A DNA stretch of 64,000 nucleotides from Blastococcus xanthinilyticus. GTDB taxonomy: Bacteria; Actinomycetota; Actinomycetes; Mycobacteriales; Geodermatophilaceae. The stretch spans positions 422,841-486,840 of the forward strand of contig NZ_VNHW01000002.1 of assembly GCF_008124835.1 (NCBI RefSeq). The letters run 5' to 3'. The position numbers were made by a program, and so were the translations under genes. A model generated the notes under the pieces. That model was not told where the DNA came from and searched no databases. It saw only the letters and a list, made by a program, of their open reading frames with translations. Below are positions 1 through 7,427 of the stretch, piece after piece (position 1 is the first letter of the stretch; each line of letters begins with the position of its first letter).

Positions 1-552
1 GTCGCTCCCGCCGTCGAGGGCCGACCGCGGCTCGTGGTCGCGCGCCTCCGGCGGCAGGAGCGCGATCGCCGCCGTCGGCACGTACGGCACGTTGGCGGCG
101 AGCACCCGCACCCGGCCGGCCAGCCCGGCGGGCAGGGCGGCGAAGAGGTCCCCCTCGTGCACCGGGACCCCCGGGAGGTTGCCGCGCGCGCAGCGGACCG
201 CGGCCGGGTCCACGTCGGCGGCGTGCAGGTCGATCCCCGGCACGGCCGCGGCCACCGCCGCTCCCACGGCTCCGCTGCCGCAGCACAGGTCGACCACGAC
301 CGCCCCGGGGACGGCGAGCGCCGCCGCCTCGCGGACCACCAGCCCGGTCCGCCGGCGGGGCACGAAGACCCCGGGCGCGACGGCGATCCGGAGCCCGCAG
401 AACTCCACCCACCCCAGGACCTGCTCCAGCGGCTCCCCGGCCACCCGCCGGTCGACCAGCCGGGTGAGCTCGGCCGGGCCGCCCGCGGCGGCGACCAGCA
501 GCCGGGCCTCGTCCTCGGCGAACACGCACCCGGCGGCGCGCAGCCGGCCCAC
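1..552 (-). CDS. PrmC-related protein-(glutamine-N5) methyltransferase, partial (C-terminus beyond window)
   Basis: This is a SAM-dependent methyltransferase of the HemK/PrmC fold, cut at the left edge so its C-terminus is missing. Visible features are the SAM-binding motif VVDLCCGSGAVG and the catalytic-loop equivalent NVPY, where true PrmC has NPPY. NVPY is typical of the PrmC-related paralogue whose substrate is not established, so release-factor methylation should not be assumed. The reading frame opens after a TAG at about 637. The first usable start is a GTG at 552, and no ATG precedes it, so the start is uncertain by up to about 28 codons. The next gene, at 650, is divergent. Confidence 0.8.
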   Translation of the reverse strand, partial: MGRLRAAGCVFAEDEARLLVAAAGGPAELTRLVDRRVAGEPLEQVLGWVEFCGLRIAVAPGVFVPRRRTGLVVREAAALAVPGAVVVDLCCGSGAVGAAVAAAVPGIDLHAADVDPAAVRCARGNLPGVPVHEGDLFAALPAGLAGRVRVLAANVPYVPTAAIALLPPEARDHEPRSALDGGSD

Positions 553-649
553 GACGGCGGACCCGTCGGCGGCGGGAAGGTCCAGGTGGTGCCTCCGGGT
601 GGGGTGTGTGCGGCGGTCCGGCCGCCGGTCTCGGCTCTAGTCTGCTGCC

Positions 650-1537
650 GTGACCGGGGGAGCGAAGGACGCGGGGCCGGGCTGGTACCCGGATCCGAGT
701 GGCGCCCCCGGCATGGTCCGGTGGTGGGACGGGTCCGGCTGGTCCGACGTGCTCCTGCCCGCCGGCCCGGGCGTCGCCGTCAGGAGCACGCCGTCCCGGC
801 CTCCGGCGCCGGCTCCCGTGGACGCCGGTGCCTCCGCGGCGCCCGGCCGGCGGTCGAGGGCCGGGGTGTGGATCGCGGCCGGGTCGGTCCTGGTGCTGGT
901 CCTCGCCGTCCTCGGCTCGGTGCTCCTGCTCCGGCCCGACACCGCCGCGCCCGGGGCCGCGCTCGCCGCACAGCCCCCGGCTCCGTCCCCGCCGCAGGCC
1001 GCCGCACCGGCGTTCCCGCCCGGCACCGTGCGCATCGTCGACGCCGAGGCCGGCATCTCCTACCCCTACCTCGGCGAGGGCTGGCGGGAGTTCGACCTGG
1101 GCGTCCAGCTGGAGACGACCACGACCGCCGGCCAGTACTTCACCACCCAGGAGGACACCCCCGACGGCGGGATCTTCATCTCGCAGTGCACCTCCGGCCC
1201 GGTGGCCGAGGGGTACGGCTGGGCCGGCCCGGCCACGCTGGCCACCACCACCCGGGTGCTCGCCGACAGCGTCCGGGCCAACTACTACCCCCGCCCGAAC
1301 GAGCGGGAGGTGCTGCGCGACGAGGCCCGCACCGTCGACGGGCACGCCGCGCACCTCGTCGAGTTCGCGCTCACCTGGGACGTCGCCGGCTACGAGGCCT
1401 CGGGGGAGCGGGCGGCGTTGCTGCTCATCGACGTCGGCCGGCCGGCGCCGGCGCTGCTGTACGTCTCGATCCCGAACACGCACGCGGAGCTGTACGGCGT
1501 CATCGACCGGGTGCTCGGCTCGGTCGACGTGCTGTGA
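650..1537 (+). CDS. DUF2510 domain membrane protein
   Basis: This 295-residue protein starts with GTG. Its N-terminus carries a DUF2510 module (about residues 5-33) with the tryptophan-rich pattern GWYPDPSG and RWWDGSGWSD. A Pro/Ala-rich spacer follows, then one transmembrane helix at about residues 75-96, then a proline-rich linker and an extracytoplasmic domain of about 170 residues with no motif I recognise. DUF2510 is common at the cytoplasmic N-terminus of actinobacterial membrane proteins, so an N-in, C-out topology is inferred. The stop lies 4 bp from the stop of the convergent acetyltransferase at 1542. The function is unknown. Confidence 0.8.
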   Translation: MTGGAKDAGPGWYPDPSGAPGMVRWWDGSGWSDVLLPAGPGVAVRSTPSRPPAPAPVDAGASAAPGRRSRAGVWIAAGSVLVLVLAVLGSVLLLRPDTAAPGAALAAQPPAPSPPQAAAPAFPPGTVRIVDAEAGISYPYLGEGWREFDLGVQLETTTTAGQYFTTQEDTPDGGIFISQCTSGPVAEGYGWAGPATLATTTRVLADSVRANYYPRPNEREVLRDEARTVDGHAAHLVEFALTWDVAGYEASGERAALLLIDVGRPAPALLYVSIPNTHAELYGVIDRVLGSVDVL

Positions 1538-1541
1538 CGGC

Positions 1542-2027
1542 TCAGCGCTCGAGGAGCAACCGCATCGCCGGGTAGCGGGTCTCGGTGAAACCCAGCGCCC
1601 GGTAGATGCCGAAGCCGGGGGGAGTGGCCGACAGCCGCACCGTGCCCACGGTCGTCTCCTCCCGCACCCAGGCGAGCACCTCGGCGACGCACGCACGCGC
1701 GTACCCGCGCCCCTGGGAGCCGGGCAGCGAGCTGACGTTGAACAGCTCGGCGCGGGCGCCCCCCGGGTTCCACGGGTTCGGGGTGTGCTGCTCGACCTCG
1801 GCCGCCGCGCCGCTGACCACCCGGCCGCTCGCGGGATCGTCGACGACGCAGGCCGCGAACCGGTCGGGCCGGGCCAGGCGCTCGCCGAACCAGTCGAGGG
1901 CGGCGGCCCGCCAGGGCGCGTCCGGTGGCCCGGGATCGGTTCCCATCGCGGCGAACATCGCCGCCCGCAGCTCCACCAGCGCCGCCGCGTCCGCGGGGCC
2001 CGCCCGCCGCACCCGTCCGTCGTCCAC
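1542..2027 (-). CDS. GNAT family N-acetyltransferase
   Basis: This 161-residue GNAT-fold acetyltransferase transfers acetyl from acetyl-CoA to an unidentified substrate. The acetyl-CoA loop is visible as SLPGSQGRGYAR, a Q/R-x-x-G-x-G/A variant, followed by the helix ACVAEVLAW. The closing strand region reads FGIYRALGFTETRYPAMRL. The open frame extends far upstream in shadow sequence. The GTG at 2027 gives a protein beginning MDDGRVRRAGPADA, the normal beta-1 start of the family. It is divergent from the M16 operon at 2100 and convergent with the DUF2510 gene. Substrate specificity cannot be read from sequence. Confidence 0.8.
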   Translation of the reverse strand: MDDGRVRRAGPADAAALVELRAAMFAAMGTDPGPPDAPWRAAALDWFGERLARPDRFAACVVDDPASGRVVSGAAAEVEQHTPNPWNPGGARAELFNVSSLPGSQGRGYARACVAEVLAWVREETTVGTVRLSATPPGFGIYRALGFTETRYPAMRLLLER

Positions 2028-2099
2028 GCACCCATGCTGCTCATCCGCCCGAGCTAGCCGCACGGCGGCCCGCCCGCCGCCGCGGTTACTGTCGAGCGC

Positions 2100-3410
2100 G
2101 TGACTGCAGCCGCTCCCGAACTGACCCTGCGGCACCCGATCGAACGGTTCACGCTGGACAACGGCCTGCGGGTCGTCCTCGCCCCCGACCGCAGCGTGCC
2201 GGTGGTGGCGGTGAGCGTCTACTACGACGTCGGGATGCGCAACGAGCCCGAAGGCCGCACCGGCTTCGCCCACCTCTTCGAGCACCTGATGTTCCAGGGG
2301 TCGGCGAACGTCGCGAAGATGGAGCACGCGCGGCTCGTGCAGGCCGCCGGCGGCACGTTCAACGGCTCGACCCACCAGGACTACACGAACTACTTCGAGG
2401 CGCTCCCGAGCGAGGCGCTCGAGCGGGCCCTCTTCCTCGAGGCCGACCGCATGGCCGCCCCGGCCATCACCGAGGAGAACCTCCGCAACCAGATCGACGT
2501 GGTGAAGGAGGAGATCCGGGTCAACGTGCTCAACCGGCCCTACGGCGCCTTCCCGTGGCTGCAGCTGCCCCAGGTCGCTTTCGAGACCTTCGCCAACACC
2601 CACGACGGCTACGGCTCCTTCGTCGACCTGGAGTCCTCCACGGTCGACGACGCCACGGACTTCTTCTCCCGGTACTACGCGCCGGGCAACGCCGTCCTGT
2701 GCATCGGGGGCGACCTCGACGTCGCCGAGACCGAGAAGCTCGTCCGCCGCTGGTTCGGGCCGGTGCCGGCCCGGCACGTCCCGCCGCTGCCGCACACCGG
2801 GGAGCCCTCGCCCACCACCGTGCGCACCGCCGTGGTCGAGGACGCGCTGGCCCCGGCCCCGGCGCTGGCCATCGGCTGGCGGGTGCCCGACCCGGTCGGC
2901 GACTTCGACTCCTACCTCGGCACGGTGCTCCTGGCCGAGCTGCTCAGCGAGGGCGACGCCTCCCGGCTGGAGCGCCGGCTGATCCACGACGACCGGATCG
3001 CCATCGCCCAGAGCAGCTACGTGGGGCTCTTCGGTGACCCCTTCGACGTCCGGGACGCGACGCTGCTCACCACCCAGGTGCACCACCCGGCCGCCGTGCC
3101 CGCCGACCGGGTCATGGCCGCGGTGCACGAGGAGATCGGCCGGATCGCCCAGGACGGCGTCGACCCGGCCGAGCTGAGCCGGGTGCAGGCCCGCATCGAG
3201 GCGCAGCTGCTCCAGCAGGCCGACTCGGTGCTCGGCCGCACCCTCGCCTTCGCCGCCGCCGAGCTCGTCCACGGCCGCGCCGAGCTGGCCGGCGAGTTGG
3301 CCGCCCGGCTCGCCGCGGTGTCGCCGGAGGCGGTGCGGACGGCGGCCCGCGGGCTGGATCCGGGCACCGCCGCGGTGCTCGAGCTGCGACCGGCAGGAGG
3401 CGCCCGATGA
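2100..3410 (+). CDS. M16 family zinc peptidase, active subunit
   Basis: This 436-residue insulinase/pitrilysin-type (M16) peptidase carries the inverted zinc motif HxxEH at H58-L-F-E61-H62. The distal glutamate ligand lies in the VVKEEIR segment near residues 137-138. The length and two-lobed arrangement match M16B half-subunits that work as heterodimers with a catalytically silent partner. The partner is encoded immediately downstream with an ATGA overlap at 3407-3410, so the two chains are almost certainly translated together in equal amounts. There is no signal peptide, which suggests a cytoplasmic location. The start is GTG 2100; its substrate is unknown. Confidence 0.92.
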   Translation: MTAAAPELTLRHPIERFTLDNGLRVVLAPDRSVPVVAVSVYYDVGMRNEPEGRTGFAHLFEHLMFQGSANVAKMEHARLVQAAGGTFNGSTHQDYTNYFEALPSEALERALFLEADRMAAPAITEENLRNQIDVVKEEIRVNVLNRPYGAFPWLQLPQVAFETFANTHDGYGSFVDLESSTVDDATDFFSRYYAPGNAVLCIGGDLDVAETEKLVRRWFGPVPARHVPPLPHTGEPSPTTVRTAVVEDALAPAPALAIGWRVPDPVGDFDSYLGTVLLAELLSEGDASRLERRLIHDDRIAIAQSSYVGLFGDPFDVRDATLLTTQVHHPAAVPADRVMAAVHEEIGRIAQDGVDPAELSRVQARIEAQLLQQADSVLGRTLAFAAAELVHGRAELAGELAARLAAVSPEAVRTAARGLDPGTAAVLELRPAGGAR

Positions 3411-4771
3411 CCGCGGTCCAGGAGCCGACCCTGATCCCGCCGTTGGGCGAGCCACGCCCGCACCCGACACCGGTGGCCGCGGAGACCACGCTGCCCAACG
3501 GGCTGCGCGTCGTCGTGGTGCCCCGGCCGGGTGTGCCGCTGGTGGAGCTGCGGCTGCGGGTGCCCTTCGCGGCGTCCAACGCGCGCAACGCCGGCGTGCA
3601 CGCCGCCCGCGGCGCCGTCCTGTCCGGCGCGGTGCTGCTGGGCACCCAGCGGCACGACCAGACCGACATCGCCCAGCTGCTGCAGGGCCACGGCGCCGAG
3701 CTGTCGGTCAGCACCGACGCCGACCGGCTGGTCTTCGGCACGACGCTGCTGCCCGGCGGCCTCGGGCCGGTCCTGGAGCTGCTCGCCGAACTGCTCACCG
3801 GCGCCAGCTACCCGGCCGGTCAGGTCGACGGCGAGCGCGACCGGCTGGCCGAGCGGATCGCCATCGCGCGCAGCCAGCCGGGCATGATCGCCCGCTCGGC
3901 GCTGGCCGCCCGCCGCTTCGGGGCGCACCCGTACGCCATCGGGCTCCCCGACGCCGACCTGGTGTCCGCGGTCCGCGCCCCGGCCCTGCGCCGGCTGCAC
4001 CGGGAACGGGTGGTGCCGGCGGGCAGCATCCTGGTCCTGGTCGGCGACCTCGACCCGCGCGCGGCCGCCGACACCGTGGCCGCCGCGCTCGAGGGCTGGA
4101 CGGCGACCGGCAAGGCCGTGGAGACCCCGCCGGTCGGCGAGCAGCGGGTGCCGGGCATCGAGCTGGTCGACCGGCCCGGGGCGGTGCAGTCCAACCTCCG
4201 GCTGGGCGGGCTGGCTCCCAGCCGCACCGATCCCGAACTGCCCGCGCTGCGCCTCGCCGCCATGATCTTCGGCGGTTACTTCTCCTCGCGGCTGGTCGAG
4301 AACATCCGCGAGCGCCGCGGGTACAGCTACAGCCCGCGCAGCGCGGTCGAGCACCAGCGCGCCGCCTCGTCCTTCCTGGTGGAGGCCGACGTCGCCACCG
4401 AGGTGACCGGCCCGGCGCTGCTGGAGACGCTCTACGAGCTGGGGCGCATGAGCCTGACCCCGGTCACGGAGGCCGAGCTGGACGCCGCCCGCCGGTACAT
4501 CCTGGGCAGCATGGCGCTGTCGACCTCCACCCACGCCGGGCTGGCCAGCACCCTGTCCGCGCTGCTCGGCGTGGGTCTGCCGGCCGACTGGCTGACCACC
4601 CATCAGCGCGACCTCACCGAGGTGACCGTCGAGCAGGTGCAGGCCGCGGCGGCCCGCTACCTGGCGCCCGAGGCCCTCACCGCGGTCGTCGTCGGCGACG
4701 CCGGCCGGGTCGCCGCCGAGCTGGGCACGCTGGCCCCGGTCACCGTCTCCGGGGGCGGCGACCCGGCATGA
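3407..4771 (+). CDS. M16 family peptidase, non-catalytic partner subunit
   Basis: This 454-residue M16 homologue has no HxxEH zinc motif. The equivalent region reads GVHAARGAVLSGAVLLG. It keeps the C-terminal-domain signature ENIRERRGYSYS, whose Arg/Tyr pair in characterised M16B enzymes helps bind substrate for the catalytic chain. The gene overlaps the active subunit by ATGA and in turn overlaps the NudC-like gene by ATGA at 4768-4771, making a three-gene translationally coupled operon. The heterodimeric peptidase role is inferred from the family. Loss of the metal site is seen directly. Confidence 0.9.
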   Translation: MTAVQEPTLIPPLGEPRPHPTPVAAETTLPNGLRVVVVPRPGVPLVELRLRVPFAASNARNAGVHAARGAVLSGAVLLGTQRHDQTDIAQLLQGHGAELSVSTDADRLVFGTTLLPGGLGPVLELLAELLTGASYPAGQVDGERDRLAERIAIARSQPGMIARSALAARRFGAHPYAIGLPDADLVSAVRAPALRRLHRERVVPAGSILVLVGDLDPRAAADTVAAALEGWTATGKAVETPPVGEQRVPGIELVDRPGAVQSNLRLGGLAPSRTDPELPALRLAAMIFGGYFSSRLVENIRERRGYSYSPRSAVEHQRAASSFLVEADVATEVTGPALLETLYELGRMSLTPVTEAELDAARRYILGSMALSTSTHAGLASTLSALLGVGLPADWLTTHQRDLTEVTVEQVQAAAARYLAPEALTAVVVGDAGRVAAELGTLAPVTVSGGGDPA

Positions 4772-5661
4772 CCGGCGCGCCGGGCGGGAACGGGTGGCCG
4801 CTGCTCTCGCGGACCGCGCACGACCGGGCGCACCTGGCCCGGCTGCTGCCCGACCCCGCCGGTGGCCGCCCGGTGCGGGTGCTGACCGTCGACCCCCAGC
4901 GCACCGTGCCGGTGCAGGAGGGCCCGTCGGGTCCGGTCCTGGTGTGGGACGAGCGCCCGGAGCTGCCCGCGGGAGCGGTGTACCTCGGGGAGGACGGGGG
5001 CGTGCCGTACGCCGCCGTCCGCGGGGAGCGGGCGCTCACGGTGAACGGCCGCCCGGTGGACCGCTGGGCCGGGCTGCGGGATCTCGGCGCCGACCTCGGC
5101 GACCTGGACGCCGGCCTGCTGGTCGAGGCCGTCGGCATCCTGGAGTGGCACGAGCGGCACCGGTTCAGCCCCCTCACCGGGGTGCCGACCACCGTGGAGC
5201 GGGCCGGCTGGACGCAGCGCGACCCGACGACGGGGGTCGAGTTCTTCCCGCGCGTCGACCCCGCGGTGATCATGCTCGTCCACGACGGCGCCGACCGTGT
5301 GGTGCTCGGCCGGCAGGCGGTCTGGCCACCCGGGCGGTTCTCCATCCTGGCCGGCTTCGTCGAGCCGGGGGAGTCCGCCGAGGCGGCGGTGGCGCGCGAG
5401 GTCGAGGAGGAGGTCGGGCTGCGGGTCACCGACGTCCGGTACGTCGCCAGCCAGCCCTGGCCGTTCCCGCAGTCGCTGATGCTCGGCTTCGTGGCGCGCG
5501 TCGACGGCGCCGAGGAGATCCGCGTCGACCCGACCGAGATCGAGGAGGCGCGCTGGTTCACCCGCGACGAGCTGCGCGCACCCGACGAGCGGCTCGCCAT
5601 CCCGCCGTCGATCTCGATCGCGCGGCACATCCTCGACCGGTGGGTGGCCGGCGAGCTCTAG
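4768..5661 (+). CDS. nudC: NudC-type NAD+ diphosphatase (Nudix), zinc-ribbon cysteines absent
   Basis: This 297-residue Nudix hydrolase is of the NADH pyrophosphatase type, cleaving NAD(H) or NAD-capped RNA to NMN and AMP/5'-P RNA. The Nudix box begins at G196 and shows the GX5EX7REUXEEXGU pattern, with the REVEEEVGL helix. It is followed by the NudC-specific SQPWPFPQS array. The preceding zinc-ribbon scaffold is recognisable (HRFSPLTG, GWTQRDPTTG, EFFPRVDPAVI), but the four cysteines expected in that ribbon are replaced, so metal binding there is doubtful. It is the last gene of the M16 operon. Its TAG stop overlaps the TAG of the convergent gene through a shared CTAG. Confidence 0.88.
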   Translation: MTGAPGGNGWPLLSRTAHDRAHLARLLPDPAGGRPVRVLTVDPQRTVPVQEGPSGPVLVWDERPELPAGAVYLGEDGGVPYAAVRGERALTVNGRPVDRWAGLRDLGADLGDLDAGLLVEAVGILEWHERHRFSPLTGVPTTVERAGWTQRDPTTGVEFFPRVDPAVIMLVHDGADRVVLGRQAVWPPGRFSILAGFVEPGESAEAAVAREVEEEVGLRVTDVRYVASQPWPFPQSLMLGFVARVDGAEEIRVDPTEIEEARWFTRDELRAPDERLAIPPSISIARHILDRWVAGEL

Positions 5662-6356
5662 GACGGCGAGTTCTGGGACGACGAGTTCTGGGACGAGCTC
5701 TGGGACGGGGCCCAGCGGCCGCCGAGGACGAGAGCCGGGCGGTCGGGGTGATCGGCCAGCACCACCGCGTCGGCGAGCGCCACCGGGTCGACCTCGGTGT
5801 CGTAGCGGTCGAACGCCGGCAGCGCCCACGCGTCCCCGGCCGCGGTCCGGCGCCGCCGGGCGGCCGGTGACACCCGCAGGTGCACCACGGCGTCCAGGGC
5901 CAGCCCCAGCCCCTGCAGCATCGTCCCGGCGAGCAGCAGCACGGCGCCGGCTGGCGCGGGCTGCCGGGGCAGGCGGGCGGCCCGGTCGCGGGTGAGGTCC
6001 CACAGCACCGGCAGGTACACCCCGGAGCCACCCGGGCCGAGGGGCCCCAGCACCTCACGGGTCAGCGCGCCGGCGTCCAGCCAGTCGGTGTAGCGGGCGT
6101 CGGGGTCGGTGCGGCCGTGCTCCAGCCGCAGCGAGGCCGGCCGGTAGAAGCCCGTGGCCGGCACCACCACGGCGCCGCGCCCCAGCGCCGGGAGCCGCTC
6201 GGCGATGGCGGCGGCGAGGGCCTCGGGGCCGGCCAGCTCGGGGCCGTCGACGGCCACCCGCAGCGCGGCCGCCCCCGGCTCGGCGGGCGTGCCGGACAGC
6301 AGTGCGGCGAGACGGTCGGCGAGGGCGTCGGGGGAGAGCGGCTCCGGCCGGCTCAG
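5658..6356 (-). CDS. uridine kinase-like protein with degenerate P-loop, probable CTG start
   Basis: The frame encodes a P-loop-kinase-like fold resembling actinobacterial uridine kinase-like proteins. It shows the first strand VAVDG, the segment FYRPASLRLEHGR, YTDWLDAGAL, and late-strand elements ending VVLADHPDRP. The expected Walker A GxxxxGK[ST] is replaced by DGPELAGPEAL with no lysine, so phosphoryl transfer is questionable. A GTG at 6257 would start inside the first strand. The frame stays open and family-like up to a CTG at 6356 that overlaps the TGA of the upstream ANTAR gene (CTGA), and I take this as the start (232 aa). The C-terminal tail is a Ser/Gln/Asn repeat encoded by three imperfect 12-15 bp repeats at 5661-5712. 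Confidence 0.7.
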   Translation of the reverse strand: MSRPEPLSPDALADRLAALLSGTPAEPGAAALRVAVDGPELAGPEALAAAIAERLPALGRGAVVVPATGFYRPASLRLEHGRTDPDARYTDWLDAGALTREVLGPLGPGGSGVYLPVLWDLTRDRAARLPRQPAPAGAVLLLAGTMLQGLGLALDAVVHLRVSPAARRRRTAAGDAWALPAFDRYDTEVDPVALADAVVLADHPDRPALVLGGRWAPSQSSSQNSSSQNSPS

Positions 6357-6979
6357 GAGCGGCCGTCCGCCGTCGCGACCACGGCGCCGCGCACCGGGCG
6401 GGGAGCGGGCGCCGCCGGAGCGGCGGCCGGCACGGGCACGGGCACGGCCGGCTCCGGCGCGTCGACGGCCAGGCCGTCGAGCACCTCGCGGGCGAGGTCG
6501 ACGACGGGCCGGCCCTGCGTGCGGGCCTCCCGGCGCAGCGCCTCGAACGCCGCCCGCGGGCTGGACCCGTGCCGCTCGGCGAGGACGCCGATCGCGCGCT
6601 CGGTGCTGACCCGGGCGGCGAGCGCGTGCTCCAGCTGGGCGACGGTGCGCTCCAGCCCGGCGATCCGCGCGTCCGTGCCGTTCGTCTCCTCCGGGTCACC
6701 GACCGGGCCGCGCGCCGCGCGCCGGGCGGAGCGGTCGGGCTCGGGCAGCCCACCCCACTCGTCGGCGACCAGGTCGGCCAGCGTCATCCCCTCGACGAGG
6801 CTCTCGACGTGGTCGCCCGGCAGCCCGCCACCCGGCAGCGGGACGACGACCCACCCCCGGGCTCCGCGGGTGATCGCGACGCGGGGTGCGTCGGAGCGCG
6901 GGCACCCGGTGCCCTCCGGGCGACCGGCGGGCTCGTCGAGCCGGTCGGAGGGCCGGGGGCCGGGGACCACGGGTCTCAC
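6353..6979 (-). CDS. ANTAR domain RNA-binding regulator
   Basis: This 208-residue protein has an ANTAR domain at about residues 112-180. The pattern is a coiled-coil lead (RIAGLERTVAQLEHAL), then AARVSTERAIGVLAERHG, then RAAFEALRREAR and VVDLAREVLDGL, with the conserved alanines of ANTAR antiterminators. There is no receiver, GAF or PAS domain upstream; residues 1-100 are unrecognised and the tail is Pro/Ala-rich. ANTAR proteins bind paired hairpins in nascent RNA to prevent termination. The start is a GTG overlapping the mycoredoxin stop (GTGA at 6976-6979), so it is co-translated with the redox gene. A PdtaS-type kinase, which normally signals to an ANTAR partner, is present at 48.2 kb. Pairing of the two is speculative. 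Confidence 0.75.
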   Translation of the reverse strand: MRPVVPGPRPSDRLDEPAGRPEGTGCPRSDAPRVAITRGARGWVVVPLPGGGLPGDHVESLVEGMTLADLVADEWGGLPEPDRSARRAARGPVGDPEETNGTDARIAGLERTVAQLEHALAARVSTERAIGVLAERHGSSPRAAFEALRREARTQGRPVVDLAREVLDGLAVDAPEPAVPVPVPAAAPAAPAPRPVRGAVVATADGRS

Positions 6980-7242
6980 GCCTCCGGGAGCTGTGCGAGC
7001 TGGGCCTTGACCGCCTCGATGCCCGGGTTGGTCAGCGCGCTCCCGTCCGTGAAGATCAGGGTGGGCACGGTGCGGTTGCCCCCGTTGGCCGACATGACCA
7101 GCTCCGCCGCCTGCGGGTCGGTCTCGATGTCGACCTCGGCGAACTGGATCCCCTCGCGCTGCATCAGCTTCTTCAGCCGCACGCAGTAGCCGCACCACGT
7201 GGTGGTGTACATCGTGACGGGGGCGCCGGGGGTCGTGGTCAT
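6976..7242 (-). CDS. mrx1: mycoredoxin (glutaredoxin-like, CGYC)
   Basis: This 88-residue thioredoxin-fold protein has the redox motif WCGYC near residues 16-20, followed by VRLKKLM. Later come the cis-proline region RTVPTLIF and the TNPGIEAVKAQL helix. The CGYC motif and small size match mycoredoxin-1, which reduces mycothiol-protein mixed disulfides in actinobacteria. The ATG at 7242 has an AGGGAGA ribosome site upstream; longer frames upstream are shadow. It is divergent from uvrD2, and this mycoredoxin/uvrD2/whiB7 order matches what I recall of the mycobacterial locus. It heads the operon with the ANTAR and uridine kinase-like genes. Confidence 0.92.
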   Translation of the reverse strand: MTTTPGAPVTMYTTTWCGYCVRLKKLMQREGIQFAEVDIETDPQAAELVMSANGGNRTVPTLIFTDGSALTNPGIEAVKAQLAQLPEA

Positions 7243-7427
7243 CGCGGGGGAGTCTCCCTGTTCGTGCCGAGCGGGTCCAGCCCCGGGACGGGGGTGGTGT
7301 GCGTGCATGCCAACGTGCGCCCCCTGGGGATGCTTCCCACCGCCCGTCGGTGCCGGCTGGGAGGATCGTCCCCGGAGCCGGACCGGCTCCGGCGGGCAGG
7401 ACGAGGGATGGGAAAGGCGGACCGGGC

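Noticed and set aside
34..1575. 513-codon plus-strand frame over the first genes
   Set aside because: Arg/Gly/Pro-rich shadow of the minus-strand methyltransferase and of the DUF2510 gene; no domain.
1542..3470. 642-codon minus-strand frame
   Set aside because: Only its last 161 codons form a GNAT protein; the rest is the antisense of the M16 gene.
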